A stretch of 64,000 nucleotides of DNA from Pseudoalteromonas ulvae UL12 (GCF_014925405.1 NZ_AQHJ01000027.1:62001-126000), one strand, 5' to 3'; counted from the stretch's first letter, positions 19,533-28,493 are shown. The notes: a model not told the origin generated them from the letters alone. Program-made: numbers and translations.

Positions 19533-21446
19533 TTACTTACTTAAATCAAGCATTAATTTGTTTAAACGACTCACAAAACCTGCAGGATCTTTTAAGCTAC
19601 CGCGCTCAGCGAGTAACGCTTGATCAAGCAGCACTTCTGACCACTGAGCAAACTTGTCTTCATCTTGTAACTCATTTAGATGCGTTACCAATTGATGCTC
19701 TGGGTTTAACTCAAAAATAGGCTGAGACTCTGGAATTGCTTGCCCGACAGATGCCATTAACTTCGCCATCTGTGAACTCATGTCATTTTCATCAGTCACC
19801 ACACAAGCCGGTGAGTCGGTTAAACGATGAGTGAAACGGACTTCTTTTACTTTATCAGCCAGCACTGTTTTGACGCGCTCAATCAGGCCTTCAACCGCTT
19901 GCTCTGATTTTTCTTGCTCTTGCTTATCTTGTTCATCATCAAGCTTTCCAAGGTCAAGATCACCACGTGTCACTGAACTTAGTTGTTTACCATCAAACTC
20001 AGTTAAGTGGCTCATCATCCACTCATCAACGCGATCTGAAAGCAACAAGACTTCAATACCTTTCTTGCGGAAAATTTCCAAATGCGGTGAGTTTTTAGCT
20101 GCACCAAAACTATCAGCGACTACGTAATAGATTTTTTCTTGGCCCTCTTTCATGCGAGCGATATATTCTTCAAGCGAAACAGTTTGCGTACTTTCATTTG
20201 TTTCTGTTGAAGCAAAGCGTAATAATTTAGCGATTGCGTCTTTATTGGCCATGTCTTCTGCTGGGCCTTCTTTGATCACTTGACCAAATTCATCCCAAAA
20301 TGTTTGATACTCTTCTGGGCGGTTTTTGCCCATACGCTCAAGCATTTTTAACACGCGCGACGTACAACCTTTACGGATAGCTTGCGTGACTTTGTTATCT
20401 TGTAAAATTTCACGTGACACATTAAGCGGTAAATCATTCGAATCTAATAAGCCTTTTACAAAACGTAAGTAGCTTGGCATGAATTGCTCAGCATCATCCA
20501 TAATGAAGACACGTTGCACATATAATTTTAAGCCACTTTGACGCTCACGATTCCATAAATCAAATGGCGCTTTTTTAGGGATATACAATAAGCTAGTATA
20601 TTCAGTTTTACCTTCAACCTTGTTGTGTGCCCATGATAATGGCTCTTCCCAATCATGGCTCACATGTTTATAAAACTCTTTGTATTCTTCATCAGACACT
20701 TCTGACTTATCACGAGTCCACAAAGCCGTCGCTTTATTGATTGCTTGCCATTCTCCGGGTACTGCTGGGATTTTTTCTCCGTCAGGACCTTCTGACTCTG
20801 GCGTTTCGTCTTGCCACATTTCAACGGGAATAGAAATGTGATCTGAGTATTTTGTAATAATGCTTTTCAGGCGGAAATTATCGGCAAATTCAGTTTCTTC
20901 TTCACGAAGATGCAGCGTGATTTCTGTACCACGTGTTTCTTTTTCGATTTCTTCTAATGTGTACTCACCTTCACCTTGTGAGTGCCATTCAATCGCTTTA
21001 TCTTCACCCGCTTTACGTGTACGTACCGTCACTGATTCTGCAACGATAAACGCTGAGTAAAAACCAACACCGAATTGACCAATTAACTGTGAATCTTTTG
21101 CCTGATCGCCAGTCAAGTTTTTGAAAAACTCTGCAGTGCCTGATTTTGCGATTGTGCCTAGAGAGCTGATCACTTCATCACGTGTCATCCCTATGCCATT
21201 GTCTGAAATGGTCACAGTATTTTTTTCTTTATCAGCACTGACTCGTACTTTTAAATCAGCATCACCTTGATAGAGGTTACCATTTGATAAAGCTAAAAAG
21301 CGCAGTTTATCTGCAGCATCTGAGGCGTTTGACACTAATTCACGAAGAAAAATTTCTTTATTCGAATAAAGTGAGTGGATCATTAGGTTCAATAATTGTT
21401 TGACTTCGGTTTGAAAGCCTAATGTTTCTTTTTGAGTTGCTGTCAT
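19533..21446 (-). CDS. htpG: Hsp90 chaperone HtpG
   Basis: HtpG is the bacterial Hsp90, an ATP-driven dimeric chaperone. The ATG at 21446 gives 637 residues starting [18 protein letters not shown] prefer it to upstream in-frame starts because GGAG lies six bases before it and the family start is similar. The N-terminal GHKL ATPase domain shows [25 protein letters not shown] and [11 protein letters not shown]. The middle domain begins near residue 235, with [21 protein letters not shown], and the C-terminal dimerisation domain follows. E. coli HtpG has 624 residues, so this is full length. It is monocistronic with terminators on both sides. Confidence 0.97.
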   Translation of the reverse strand: MTATQKETLGFQTEVKQLLNLMIHSLYSNKEIFLRELVSNASDAADKLRFLALSNGNLYQGDADLKVRVSADKEKNTVTISDNGIGMTRDEVISSLGTIAKSGTAEFFKNLTGDQAKDSQLIGQFGVGFYSAFIVAESVTVRTRKAGEDKAIEWHSQGEGEYTLEEIEKETRGTEITLHLREEETEFADNFRLKSIITKYSDHISIPVEMWQDETPESEGPDGEKIPAVPGEWQAINKATALWTRDKSEVSDEEYKEFYKHVSHDWEEPLSWAHNKVEGKTEYTSLLYIPKKAPFDLWNRERQSGLKLYVQRVFIMDDAEQFMPSYLRFVKGLLDSNDLPLNVSREILQDNKVTQAIRKGCTSRVLKMLERMGKNRPEEYQTFWDEFGQVIKEGPAEDMANKDAIAKLLRFASTETNESTQTVSLEEYIARMKEGQEKIYYVVADSFGAAKNSPHLEIFRKKGIEVLLLSDRVDEWMMSHLTEFDGKQLSSVTRGDLDLGKLDDEQDKQEQEKSEQAVEGLIERVKTVLADKVKEVRFTHRLTDSPACVVTDENDMSSQMAKLMASVGQAIPESQPIFELNPEHQLVTHLNELQDEDKFAQWSEVLLDQALLAERGSLKDPAGFVSRLNKLMLDLSK

Positions 21447-21549
21447 TGCGTTCTCCATGTAAATGCGATAACCAAGTGGATATGCACTGTATATGGGGGT
21501 CGCAAAACAGACTTCAAGGGGATTTTTAAAATTCAATGCTCTGAAAACA

Positions 21550-21577
21550 AAAAAACCAACCTAAGGGTTGGTTTTTT
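21550..21577 (-). terminator. Terminator of the apt-dnaX-ybaB-recR operon
   Basis: AACCAACC-TAAG-GGTTGGTT with flanking A and T runs lies about 25 bp after the recR stop on the minus strand. Symmetry would allow action in both directions. Confidence 0.9.
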
Positions 21578-21599
21578 GTTTAACTTTCAACATCATTAT

Positions 21600-22208
21600 T
21601 TAGTCAATAGCTACGACTTTACGGCCGTTAAAGGCATGAGCAAGCGTTTTGCCATCAACCAAATCAAGCTCACCTCCCACCGGCACACCATGTGCAATAC
21701 GCGATGCTGAAATCTGATATTTTTGACAGAGCTCAGCAATATAATGCGCGGTAGTTTCGCCCTCTACTGTTGGATTGGTGGCTAAAATCACCTCTTGAAT
21801 ATCGCCTTTGGCAAATTGCAATTCAAGCTCATCCAAACCAATTTCATTTGGGCCAATTCCATCCAGTGGCGACAAATGACCCATTAGCACAAAATAACGC
21901 CCTGCAAATTGTGCAGTTTGCTCTATCGCGAGTACATCAGAGGGTGACTCGACCACACATAAAAGCCCTGAGTCAATCCGTTTCGGATTTTGACAAAGCT
22001 CACAGATTGGCTCTTCGCAAAATGTACGACACGTTTGGCAATGCCCCACTTTGTTCATTGCATTGGTCAGTGCATGACCCAACTGAGTTCCGCCTTCACG
22101 ATCCCTTTCTAAAAGATGAAAAGCAATACGCTGTGCAGATTTAGGTCCGATGCCTGGTAAACAACGCAGACTACTGATAAGTTGAGTCAAATTGGCTGAA
22201 AGTTTCAT
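21600..22208 (-). CDS. recR: Recombination mediator RecR
   Basis: RecR works with RecF and RecO to load RecA at gaps. The 202-residue protein has the helix-hairpin-helix segment [21 protein letters not shown] four-Cys zinc finger follows ([16 protein letters not shown]), then the TOPRIM domain with [14 protein letters not shown] and [18 protein letters not shown]. The length is standard. It is the last gene of apt-dnaX-ybaB-recR, starting 9 bp after ybaB, in the conserved gammaproteobacterial order. Confidence 0.97.
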   Translation of the reverse strand: MKLSANLTQLISSLRCLPGIGPKSAQRIAFHLLERDREGGTQLGHALTNAMNKVGHCQTCRTFCEEPICELCQNPKRIDSGLLCVVESPSDVLAIEQTAQFAGRYFVLMGHLSPLDGIGPNEIGLDELELQFAKGDIQEVILATNPTVEGETTAHYIAELCQKYQISASRIAHGVPVGGELDLVDGKTLAHAFNGRKVVAID

Positions 22209-22217
22209 AACTCGTAC

Positions 22218-22544
22218 TTAAAATGGCATTTTGAAACCTGGCGGCATTTGCATGCCTCCAGTTACTTTTGCCATGCGTTCTTTACTTTGCTCTTCAACGC
22301 GACGCACAGCATCATTCACTGCTGCAGCCAATAAGTCTTCGATCATATCTTTATCATCTTCCATCAAGCTTTCATCAAGCTCAACACGACGAACATTGTG
22401 GTTACCCAACATAGTGACTTTTACCAGACCTGCACCTGATTCACCGACGACTTCCATATTAGCTATTTCATCTTGGGCCTTTTGCATGCGCTCTTGCATT
22501 TGCTGCGCTTGCTTCATTAGGTTACCCATTCCACCTTTCATCAT
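22218..22544 (-). CDS. ybaB: YbaB/EbfC nucleoid-associated protein
   Basis: YbaB is a small dimeric DNA-binding protein encoded between dnaX and recR in most proteobacteria. The 108 residues start [26 protein letters not shown], a charged N-terminal helix, then [22 protein letters not shown], the beta-sheet core. The methionine- and proline-rich tail [13 protein letters not shown] is typical. It has a weak GAGAGA ribosome site. Context and sequence agree. Confidence 0.95.
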   Translation of the reverse strand: MMKGGMGNLMKQAQQMQERMQKAQDEIANMEVVGESGAGLVKVTMLGNHNVRRVELDESLMEDDKDMIEDLLAAAVNDAVRRVEEQSKERMAKVTGGMQMPPGFKMPF

Positions 22545-22602
22545 AATTAGTTCTCTCTTTGTCTAAGTTTGATCTGGCCACGATAATCACTTCGTCTGTA
22601 AA

Positions 22603-24960
22603 TTACAATGCCCGGATAGTATTTTCATCTATGGTTGCTGAAAAACGTTGTTGAAATTGTACAGTAATTTCATCATTTTCAATTACTTGTTTCGCATGAT
22701 GCCAACGCTTTTCGTCTAAATCTTGCTGGATACGATATGGCGTATTTTCAACACTTTCAATAAAGTCTATCTGCAATACAATCGCGCTCTCAAGTGTTTC
22801 ACTCAAGGATTCAGTCAATTTATCACGCATTACTTGGCTATCTAAGTGTTGCTGAGTGGCATCAACCTTTAAATAAACCTGGTTGTCGTTGCGTTGATAG
22901 ACACCATGCAACGCAAACTGGCGTATCCGCCCTCCCAATGCCATCTGTTCGATTAACTGCGCCCAGTGGTCTTGTTGATGAGCAAAGCGGATCTCTGTCA
23001 AAGGGCTAATGAACCCTTCAGGAATTGCAATTTCTTCGACTTCAACCTCATCGGGTTCAGATACTTGTTCGCTAATCTGAACTAATAATTCTGGCGCTAA
23101 GTTTGCCGGATCCATCACATGTCGTGATTTCAAGTCAGCTCTTTGCCTAGCTGCTGGTTGCTGGCTACTAACAGGTGCTGACTCAACAGCTTCTAAGCCC
23201 CCTTGCTGGGGCTCAGTCTTTTTTACCTCAGGTGGCACCTGTTGCTGAGAGGTAGCTTGATTTTCGGATTGGCCACTGTGCAGTTGACCAGAGCCGGAAA
23301 CATTTCGATTGCGCAAAATTGCCGCAATGGCAGATTGCGCACCAGACATTTTGCTTTCAAGGGAAGTTACTAAGTTATGCTCAACTGTCGCCGAATGAGC
23401 ACTTTGCTCTTCATTCGGATTCTCTTTTACACCCTCATCTATTTGATTGTGTCGCGCAGATGAAGATTCTAGCTCTGACAGCATGGCCTTCGACTCATTA
23501 ACTTGAGTAACCTCAGCACCATGTTCAGCAACGGCCAACTCTGTCTGAACATGAGAAGTGGCATGTTGTTCAAATTGTTGTTCTGATGCAGAACGAAGTG
23601 CATCCGCTTGACTAAGTACATCAGTTAACTGGCTACTTAGTTGCGAATCTTCATTATCAGTATCCAGTTCATGTGTTAAAAACTCATTGAGTGCATCGTG
23701 TGATTGCTGCGGTACTATTGGAGGAACTGTAAGCCTTGGTGCTGGTTTACTCGATGCTGAAGAATTAGCTAAGTTATCAGCCGATGATGATTGCGCAAGA
23801 AGCTCGCGAATATTGCTCATCGCCCCCGCTGAACGCGACGGTGATTCAGCAGGTACAGTCGCATGATTCACAGTTGATGAGGGCTCAAAAGCTAATAGTC
23901 TCAATAACACCATTTCTAGACCTAAACGTTCATCTGGCGCCCACTGCAAATCTTTTTTACCACCTAATAAAAGTTGGTAATACACCTGAACCTGTTGCGG
24001 TGAAATAAGTTGGCTCATTTCATTGATAAAAGGTGCATCTTCATCACTCAGCGATGCGGCCTCAGGTACCAGCTGTGTCAGTAATAACAAATGCGTCAAA
24101 CTCAATAAATCATCTAACACCGATTTACTGTTTGCATTGTGTTTTGCTAAATCAGCCACAATCTCTAAAAGTTGCACACCTTCATTTGCGACAATGCTGA
24201 TGAGAAGGCGCTTGGCCCACGCACTGTCCATCAAACCAAGCATCGCTTTAACTTGGCTCGACATCACCTGTCCGTTTGTTTGTGCAATGGCTTGGTCAGT
24301 TAAACTTAGGGCATCACGCATACTGCCATCAGCTGCTTTTGCCAACAAAGCCAAAGCCTGATCGTCAAATGCAATCTGCTCTTGTCCGAGAACATGATGA
24401 AGCTGTGTCGAAATTTCAGTTCTAGACAGTGCACTCAAATTAAACTGTAAACAACGCGATAAAATTGTGACCGGCAACTTTTGCGGATCTGTGGTTGCTA
24501 GCAAAAATTTAACGTGTTCAGGAGGCTCTTCGAGGGTTTTAAGCAATGCATTAAAGCTGTGTTTTGAGAGCATGTGAACTTCATCGATGAGATATACTTT
24601 GTAGCGCCCTCGGGTGGGCGCATACTGCACATTATCAAGAATTTCTCGGGTATCTTCGACTTTTGTTCGCGATGCGGCATCGATTTCTAATAAATCAATA
24701 TAACGTCCTGCTTCTATATCTTGGCAGGCACTGCACATGCCGCAAGGCGTTGCAGTTATGCCCAGTTCACAGTTAAGACTTTTAGCAAAGATCCTTGCGA
24801 TGGTTGTTTTACCCACGCCACGTGTACCAGTGAACAAATATGCATGGTGCAAGCGTTGCTGTGTTAAGGCATTGATTAATGCTTGTTTAACATGCTCTTG
24901 CCCCACTAACTGGTGGAAATTTTGTGGTCGCCATTTTCGTGCAAGGACCTGATAACTCAT
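22603..24960 (-). CDS. dnaX: DNA polymerase III subunits tau and gamma
   Basis: The full frame encodes tau (785 residues), the clamp-loader ATPase that links the polymerase cores to DnaB. It starts MSYQVLARKWRPQNFHQLVGQEHVK. Walker A is GTRGVGKTTIARI (about residue 45), the zinc module CGMCSACQ follows (about 73-80), then VYLIDEVHMLS and the sensor region ATTDPQKLPVTILSRC. From about residue 370 to 620 there is a long polar linker rich in Ser, Gln and Glu, longer than in E. coli. The C-terminal part carries the tau-specific domain. A frameshift signal in the linker should also give the short gamma product. Confidence 0.97.
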   Translation of the reverse strand: MSYQVLARKWRPQNFHQLVGQEHVKQALINALTQQRLHHAYLFTGTRGVGKTTIARIFAKSLNCELGITATPCGMCSACQDIEAGRYIDLLEIDAASRTKVEDTREILDNVQYAPTRGRYKVYLIDEVHMLSKHSFNALLKTLEEPPEHVKFLLATTDPQKLPVTILSRCLQFNLSALSRTEISTQLHHVLGQEQIAFDDQALALLAKAADGSMRDALSLTDQAIAQTNGQVMSSQVKAMLGLMDSAWAKRLLISIVANEGVQLLEIVADLAKHNANSKSVLDDLLSLTHLLLLTQLVPEAASLSDEDAPFINEMSQLISPQQVQVYYQLLLGGKKDLQWAPDERLGLEMVLLRLLAFEPSSTVNHATVPAESPSRSAGAMSNIRELLAQSSSADNLANSSASSKPAPRLTVPPIVPQQSHDALNEFLTHELDTDNEDSQLSSQLTDVLSQADALRSASEQQFEQHATSHVQTELAVAEHGAEVTQVNESKAMLSELESSSARHNQIDEGVKENPNEEQSAHSATVEHNLVTSLESKMSGAQSAIAAILRNRNVSGSGQLHSGQSENQATSQQQVPPEVKKTEPQQGGLEAVESAPVSSQQPAARQRADLKSRHVMDPANLAPELLVQISEQVSEPDEVEVEEIAIPEGFISPLTEIRFAHQQDHWAQLIEQMALGGRIRQFALHGVYQRNDNQVYLKVDATQQHLDSQVMRDKLTESLSETLESAIVLQIDFIESVENTPYRIQQDLDEKRWHHAKQVIENDEITVQFQQRFSATIDENTIRAL
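23193..23224 (-). promoter_or_regulatory. Programmed -1 frameshift site in dnaX (gamma subunit)
   Basis: On the coding strand the heptamer A-AAA-AAG (23224-23218) is in the right phase, as codons GTA AAA AAG 579-581. Slipping back one base gives AAA AAA GAC TGA, so translation ends one residue later and yields a gamma of 582 residues. Just downstream, CTGAGCCCC pairs with GGGGCTTAG (9 bp, one G-U) as the stimulating stem-loop. A GAGG Shine-Dalgarno-like motif sits immediately before the heptamer. In E. coli the same heptamer leads to AAA AAA GAG TGA. Function is inferred by this close parallel. Confidence 0.88.
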
Positions 24961-24963
24961 GGC

Positions 24964-25509
24964 TTATTCGCCTTCAAACTCAACTAATTTTAAAATATTA
25001 ATGCCTAATTTCTCAATTCGCTGCTCTCCGCCTAATTCTGGCAAAGAAACAACAAACGCAGCATCAGAAGCATGACCACCTAAACGCTCTACCAGCTTAT
25101 AGGTCGCTTCTATCGTACCACCGGTAGCTAATAAGTCATCTACTAATAAAACTTTGTCACCTGCTACAATAGCGTCAGTATGAATTTCAAGAATATCTTC
25201 ACCATATTCTAATTGATACGCTTGGCTGATTACTTCTCTTGGAAGTTTTCCAGGTTTACGAACAGGAATAAATGGAATACCTAAAGCAACCGCCAAAGGT
25301 GCACCAAAGATAAATCCTCGTGACTCTGTACCGATAATTTTTGTAAAGCCTTTATCTTGATATGCCGCAATAAATAAATTTGTAACCGCTTGGAAGGCTT
25401 TTGGATCTGCAATTAGACTCGTGACATCACGAAACATGATACCCGCTTTAGGATAATCTGGAACAGTCGCAATGCTGCTTTTAATGTAGTCTAAGGTAGA
25501 CTGTGACAT
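24964..25509 (-). CDS. apt: Adenine phosphoribosyltransferase
   Basis: Apt salvages adenine with PRPP to form AMP. The 181-residue protein starting [28 protein letters not shown] is close to E. coli Apt (183). The PRPP-binding motif is [13 protein letters not shown], and [14 protein letters not shown] and [10 protein letters not shown] are family hallmarks. The open frame continues 17 codons upstream, but the ATG at 25509 fits the family and has GAGA before it. It ends 3 bp before dnaX and is the first gene of the apt-dnaX-ybaB-recR operon. Confidence 0.96.
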   Translation of the reverse strand: MSQSTLDYIKSSIATVPDYPKAGIMFRDVTSLIADPKAFQAVTNLFIAAYQDKGFTKIIGTESRGFIFGAPLAVALGIPFIPVRKPGKLPREVISQAYQLEYGEDILEIHTDAIVAGDKVLLVDDLLATGGTIEATYKLVERLGGHASDAAFVVSLPELGGEQRIEKLGINILKLVEFEGE

Positions 25510-25587
25510 GTTAATTTTCTCACTCTTTACTAAAGGGCAATTATACAAATTTTCTGCCAAATAGGCAGCCCTGAATAATTTTAGGCA

Positions 25588-25612
25588 TTAAAAAAGGCTG
25601 CCTGAGCAGCCT
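25588..25612 (-). terminator. Terminator after the hvf operon and the 41-residue membrane protein
   Basis: On the minus strand AGGCTGC-TCAG-GCAGCCT is followed by T6. It lies 15 bp after the stop of the small membrane protein gene, so that gene and possibly hvfABC end here. Confidence 0.9.
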
Positions 25613-25627
25613 GTGGATGCGATACTA

Positions 25628-25753
25628 TTATACTGATAGTACCTTAACCCATCCGAGTATCCCATTCAAACAGCCTATTACTGCAAAAACAACTAAAAAT
25701 GCTAAAAAATATTTAACGTTAAACGGGTCTTTAAATTCACCTTTATGTGCCAT
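25628..25753 (-). CDS. 41-residue single-pass membrane protein downstream of hvfC
   Basis: This short gene reads MAHKGEFKDPFNVKYF, then a hydrophobic helix of about 20 residues (LAFLVVFAVIGCLNGILGWV), then KVLSV and a stop. The ATG has a GAGG ribosome site nine bases upstream and a strong terminator follows the stop, so it looks genuine. It lies 86 bp after the hvfC stop on the same strand and may be the last gene of the hvf operon or its own unit. I recognise no family. The charged N-terminus should stay in the cytoplasm. Confidence 0.7.
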   Translation of the reverse strand: MAHKGEFKDPFNVKYFLAFLVVFAVIGCLNGILGWVKVLSV

Positions 25754-25839
25754 TACGACTACCTCTATATTAAACACGACTACGACGCGCGCAATAATAG
25801 TTCAAGCGACGCGGTTAATAAAGATGAGAACTCATTTTT

Positions 25840-26586
25840 CTAACGTGTAACGATTATTTTTCTAGCACCTAAATCATTAATAATAGTCTGCGCGCCTTGT
25901 AATATGACCTCGAAACTTAAATGCGCGACTTGATGATGGACTCGCGAGACGACCTGTTCTAACAATAGCCCAGGTTCTTGCTCAATAATTTGCAACAATA
26001 ACGCTGTCATTACATTAATGGCAATAAATTGGATCTCATCTTGCTCATCCCGATAGACAACAATGTAATTACCCTGCTCTACAATATCAGGGTTTGAGTT
26101 GTCTTCACTTATAAACTGAACAGGGTATTGGTAGCTCAAATTCCATGCTAAATGACTTAAACATAGTGGCTCTTTGGCTATGTTATTTTCTTGAAGTTGT
26201 TTTTCTGTTAAGTCTTCATCTTCGATTGAAAGTGCTAATTCAACCCACTCGTAATGAGCAAGTTCGAGTAAATAAGGAGGATCATTGTCTATCGGTTGGT
26301 AGCTTTGCGAAAGAAAATCTAAAAACTCTTGCGCTATATGTAAAAAATAAGGAGATTCACAGTGATGATTCTTAAAAAACAAACGAACAAGTTCTGTCCA
26401 TTGCTCTTGTGAATACAATGATTTCAAAACAGGGAAACCAGAACTTATAAACCCTTCGATATTATTAAAGAAAAGATCACGATAAATAGCCATGCGGCGA
26501 TCTTCTATACCATCAGGCGCTTCATGGTTAATGGGATCGCGAATATGTGCCATGAATTGTTGTTGAGTACGCTGAAAGTTATTCAT
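25840..26586 (-). CDS. hvfC: HvfC/BufC-type RiPP maturation partner (DUF2063)
   Basis: The 248-residue protein has an N-terminal DUF2063 helical domain: FQRTQQQFMAHIRDPINHEAPDGIEDRRMAIYRDL and the GFPVLKSLYSQEQWTELVRLFF region, about residues 3-95. A C-terminal domain of about 140 residues follows, of the kind seen in HvfC. In characterised systems (methanobactin MbnC, bufferin BufC, Haemophilus HvfC) this partner binds the precursor leader and helps the MNIO enzyme act on cysteines. Its ATG overlaps the hvfB stop by 4 bp, implying coupled translation and a 1:1 complex. A DoxX-like HvfD is not found after it. Confidence 0.88.
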   Translation of the reverse strand: MNNFQRTQQQFMAHIRDPINHEAPDGIEDRRMAIYRDLFFNNIEGFISSGFPVLKSLYSQEQWTELVRLFFKNHHCESPYFLHIAQEFLDFLSQSYQPIDNDPPYLLELAHYEWVELALSIEDEDLTEKQLQENNIAKEPLCLSHLAWNLSYQYPVQFISEDNSNPDIVEQGNYIVVYRDEQDEIQFIAINVMTALLLQIIEQEPGLLLEQVVSRVHHQVAHLSFEVILQGAQTIINDLGARKIIVTR

Positions 26587-27425
26587 TTCAATTGCTCTGA
26601 TTGACTAGCCATACCTTGGATGGCTCGAATTTTTTGTACTTCTTCTAACAGTTCATCGATTGGCGGCAAATTAAAATCCCGTTCTAACAACGTCGGGAAA
26701 ATACCATGATGCTGATACGCCTGTGCTAACAACTTCCAAACAGGTTCAATGACATCATCACCGTGAGTGTCAATAATTAAATCTTCAGCTTCATTATAAT
26801 GTCCTGCGATATGCCCATAAGCAATGCGCTGACTCGGTAAGGCTTTTAAGAAAGCTGAGGCATCATAATCATGATTAACTGAATTTACGTAAATATTGTT
26901 CACATCAAGTAATAAGTCACAATCCGATAATTCGAGAACCATATTGGTAAAATCGATTTCTGACATTTTTTGATCAGGTGCTGCATAATAAGAGACATTT
27001 TCGACTGCAATGCGTTGCTCTAAAATATCTTGCACTAATTTAATTCTATCAGCTACGTAGTGAGCAGATTCTTCAGAAAAAGGGATCGGCATTAAATCAT
27101 ACAAATGGCCATTACCCGAACAGTAGCTTAAATGCTCGCTATAAATTTTAATATCATGTTGTTTAAAAAATATTTTAAGCTGTTTTACAAAATTGATATC
27201 GATAGGATCCGGAGATCCAAGCGATAAAGATAGCCCATGACAAACAAACGAGTACTGCTCAGTTAACGACCTAAATTGCTTGCCAAATTTACCACCTAAC
27301 ACCAACCAATTCTCTGGTGCGACTTCTAAAAAATCAGGCCTCTCGGTTGTTAAAGATGCCATATCATCGAGCATTTCACGTCGAAGACCAAGTCCGGCCC
27401 TACCAATCAATTCTACTTTACTCAC
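26583..27425 (-). CDS. hvfB: HvfB/BufB-type multinuclear iron oxidase (DUF692, MNIO)
   Basis: This TIM-barrel iron enzyme should modify cysteines of the HvfA peptide (oxazolone/thioamide or thiooxazole type in characterised relatives). The 280 residues start at a GTG with AGG upstream: VSKVELIGRAGLGLRREM. DUF692 landmarks are HGLSLSLGSPDPID, YSEHLSYCSG, AVENVSYYAAP, LLLDVNNIYVNSVNH, AYGHIAGHYN, DTHGDDVIEPVW and TLLERDFNLPP, which supply the His, Glu, Asp and Asn metal ligands. It lies between hvfA (69 bp upstream, across a hairpin) and hvfC (4-bp overlap). The exact chemistry cannot be read from sequence. Confidence 0.92.
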   Translation of the reverse strand: MSKVELIGRAGLGLRREMLDDMASLTTERPDFLEVAPENWLVLGGKFGKQFRSLTEQYSFVCHGLSLSLGSPDPIDINFVKQLKIFFKQHDIKIYSEHLSYCSGNGHLYDLMPIPFSEESAHYVADRIKLVQDILEQRIAVENVSYYAAPDQKMSEIDFTNMVLELSDCDLLLDVNNIYVNSVNHDYDASAFLKALPSQRIAYGHIAGHYNEAEDLIIDTHGDDVIEPVWKLLAQAYQHHGIFPTLLERDFNLPPIDELLEEVQKIRAIQGMASQSEQLK

Positions 27426-27440
27426 ACAAATACCTAGATT

Positions 27441-27470
27441 TAAAAAATAAATGGCCAGCGTTGCTGGCCA
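27441..27470 (-). terminator. Hairpin between hvfA and hvfB
   Basis: On the minus strand TGGCCAGC-AAC-GCTGGCCA is followed by a T-rich tract (TTTATTTTTTA). It sits just after the hvfA stop and directly before the hvfB GTG. It looks like a leaky terminator that would give much more precursor than maturase mRNA; it could instead protect the hvfA 3' end. Confidence 0.72.
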
Positions 27471-27494
27471 ATTAAAGAAAACTAACTTAACAAA

Positions 27495-28493
27495 TTATTG
27501 CATTCCACCACATTTGCCTTCGCCGCACTTGCCTTCTTTAGCGGCTTTTTTACCTTCACCACATTTTCCTTCGCCGCACTTGCCTTCTTTAGCGGCTTTT
27601 TTACCTTCACCACATTTTCCTTCGCCGCACTTGCCTTCTTTAGCGGCTTTTTTACCTTCACCACATTTTCCTTCGCCGCACTTGCCTTCTTTAGCGGCTT
27701 TTTTACCTTCACCACATTTTCCTTCGCCGCACTTGCCTTCTTTAGCGGCTTTTTTACCTTCACCACATTTTCCTTCGCCGCACTTGCCTTCTTTAGCGGC
27801 TTTTTTACCTTCACCACATTTTCCTTCGCCGCACTTGCCTTCTTTAGCGGCTTTTTTACCTTCACCACATTTTCCTTCGCCGCACTTGCCTTCTTTAGCG
27901 GCTTTTTTACCTTCACCACATTTTCCTTCGCCGCACTTGCCTTCTTTAGCGGCTTTTTTACCTTCACCACATTTTCCTTCGCCGCACTTGCCTTCTTTAG
28001 CGGCTTTTTTACCTTCACCACATTTTCCTTCGCCGCACTTGCCTTCTTTAGCGGCTTTTTTACCTTCGCCACATTTTCCTTCACCGCACTTGCCTTCTTT
28101 AGCGGCTTTTTTGCCTTCGCCACATTTTCCTTCACCACATTTGCCTTCTTTAGCGGCTTTTTTACCTTCGCCACATTTTCCTTCACCGCACTTGCCTTCT
28201 TTAGCGGCTTTTTTACCTTCGCCACATTTTCCTTCACCGCACTTGCCTTCTTTAGCCGCTTTTTTACTTTCGCCACATTTTCCTTCGCCGCACTTGCCTT
28301 CTTTAGCGGCTTTTTTACCTTCGCCACATTTTCCTTCGCCGCATTTGCCTTCTTCTGCATCAAGTTGATATCCGCTCACCATTGCAGACATCAAAAAGGG
28401 GTTTGCTTCAGCATTTACAGAAGTTAAAGCAGATGTTCCAATCACAACTGCACCTAAAGTTAATGCGACTGAGTTTTTTTTCAAATTTTTCAT
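27495..28493 (-). CDS. hvfA: Giant HvfA-type RiPP metallophore precursor
   Basis: This 332-residue precursor has an N-terminal signal peptide, MKNLKKNSVALTLGAVVIGT then SALTSVNA, and a short conserved region FLMSAMVSGYQLDAE. After that come only repeats: sixteen 17-residue units EGKCGEGKCGEGKKAAK (one reads ESKK) and a last EGKCGEGKCGGMQ. This gives 34 EGKCG motifs and 34 cysteines, with no cysteine elsewhere. EGKCG is the modified core motif of HvfA/bufferin peptides, which bind copper or related metals in the periplasm. Characterised members that I know of are much shorter, with a handful of motifs. The ATG has AAGAGA upstream. The family and adjacent hvfBC are solid; metal and modification are inferred. 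Confidence 0.9.
   Translation of the reverse strand: MKNLKKNSVALTLGAVVIGTSALTSVNAEANPFLMSAMVSGYQLDAEEGKCGEGKCGEGKKAAKEGKCGEGKCGESKKAAKEGKCGEGKCGEGKKAAKEGKCGEGKCGEGKKAAKEGKCGEGKCGEGKKAAKEGKCGEGKCGEGKKAAKEGKCGEGKCGEGKKAAKEGKCGEGKCGEGKKAAKEGKCGEGKCGEGKKAAKEGKCGEGKCGEGKKAAKEGKCGEGKCGEGKKAAKEGKCGEGKCGEGKKAAKEGKCGEGKCGEGKKAAKEGKCGEGKCGEGKKAAKEGKCGEGKCGEGKKAAKEGKCGEGKCGEGKKAAKEGKCGEGKCGGMQ
27537..28352 (-). repeat. 51-bp tandem repeat array, 16 units, inside hvfA
   Basis: Sixteen head-to-tail 51-bp units encode the 17-residue repeat. The ten units at 27553-28062 show no difference from one another at nucleotide level. The units nearer the N-terminus differ at a few third positions (CACCACA versus CGCCACA, CGCCGCA versus CACCGCA). 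This pattern indicates recent amplification at the C-terminal side. The unit length is a multiple of three and lacks stops in several frames, which creates long false open frames on both strands. Confidence 0.97.

Noticed and set aside
27537..28352. Regular repeat array that could be taken for CRISPR
   Set aside because: There are no unique spacers; the entire 51-bp unit repeats, it is coding, and no cas gene is near.
27451..28427. Long open frames of about 290-310 codons on both strands over hvfA
   Set aside because: The 51-bp repeat has no stop in several frames, so these are by-products. They lack ribosome sites and give unnatural compositions such as FFSGFFTF or LPSPHFPSPH repeats.
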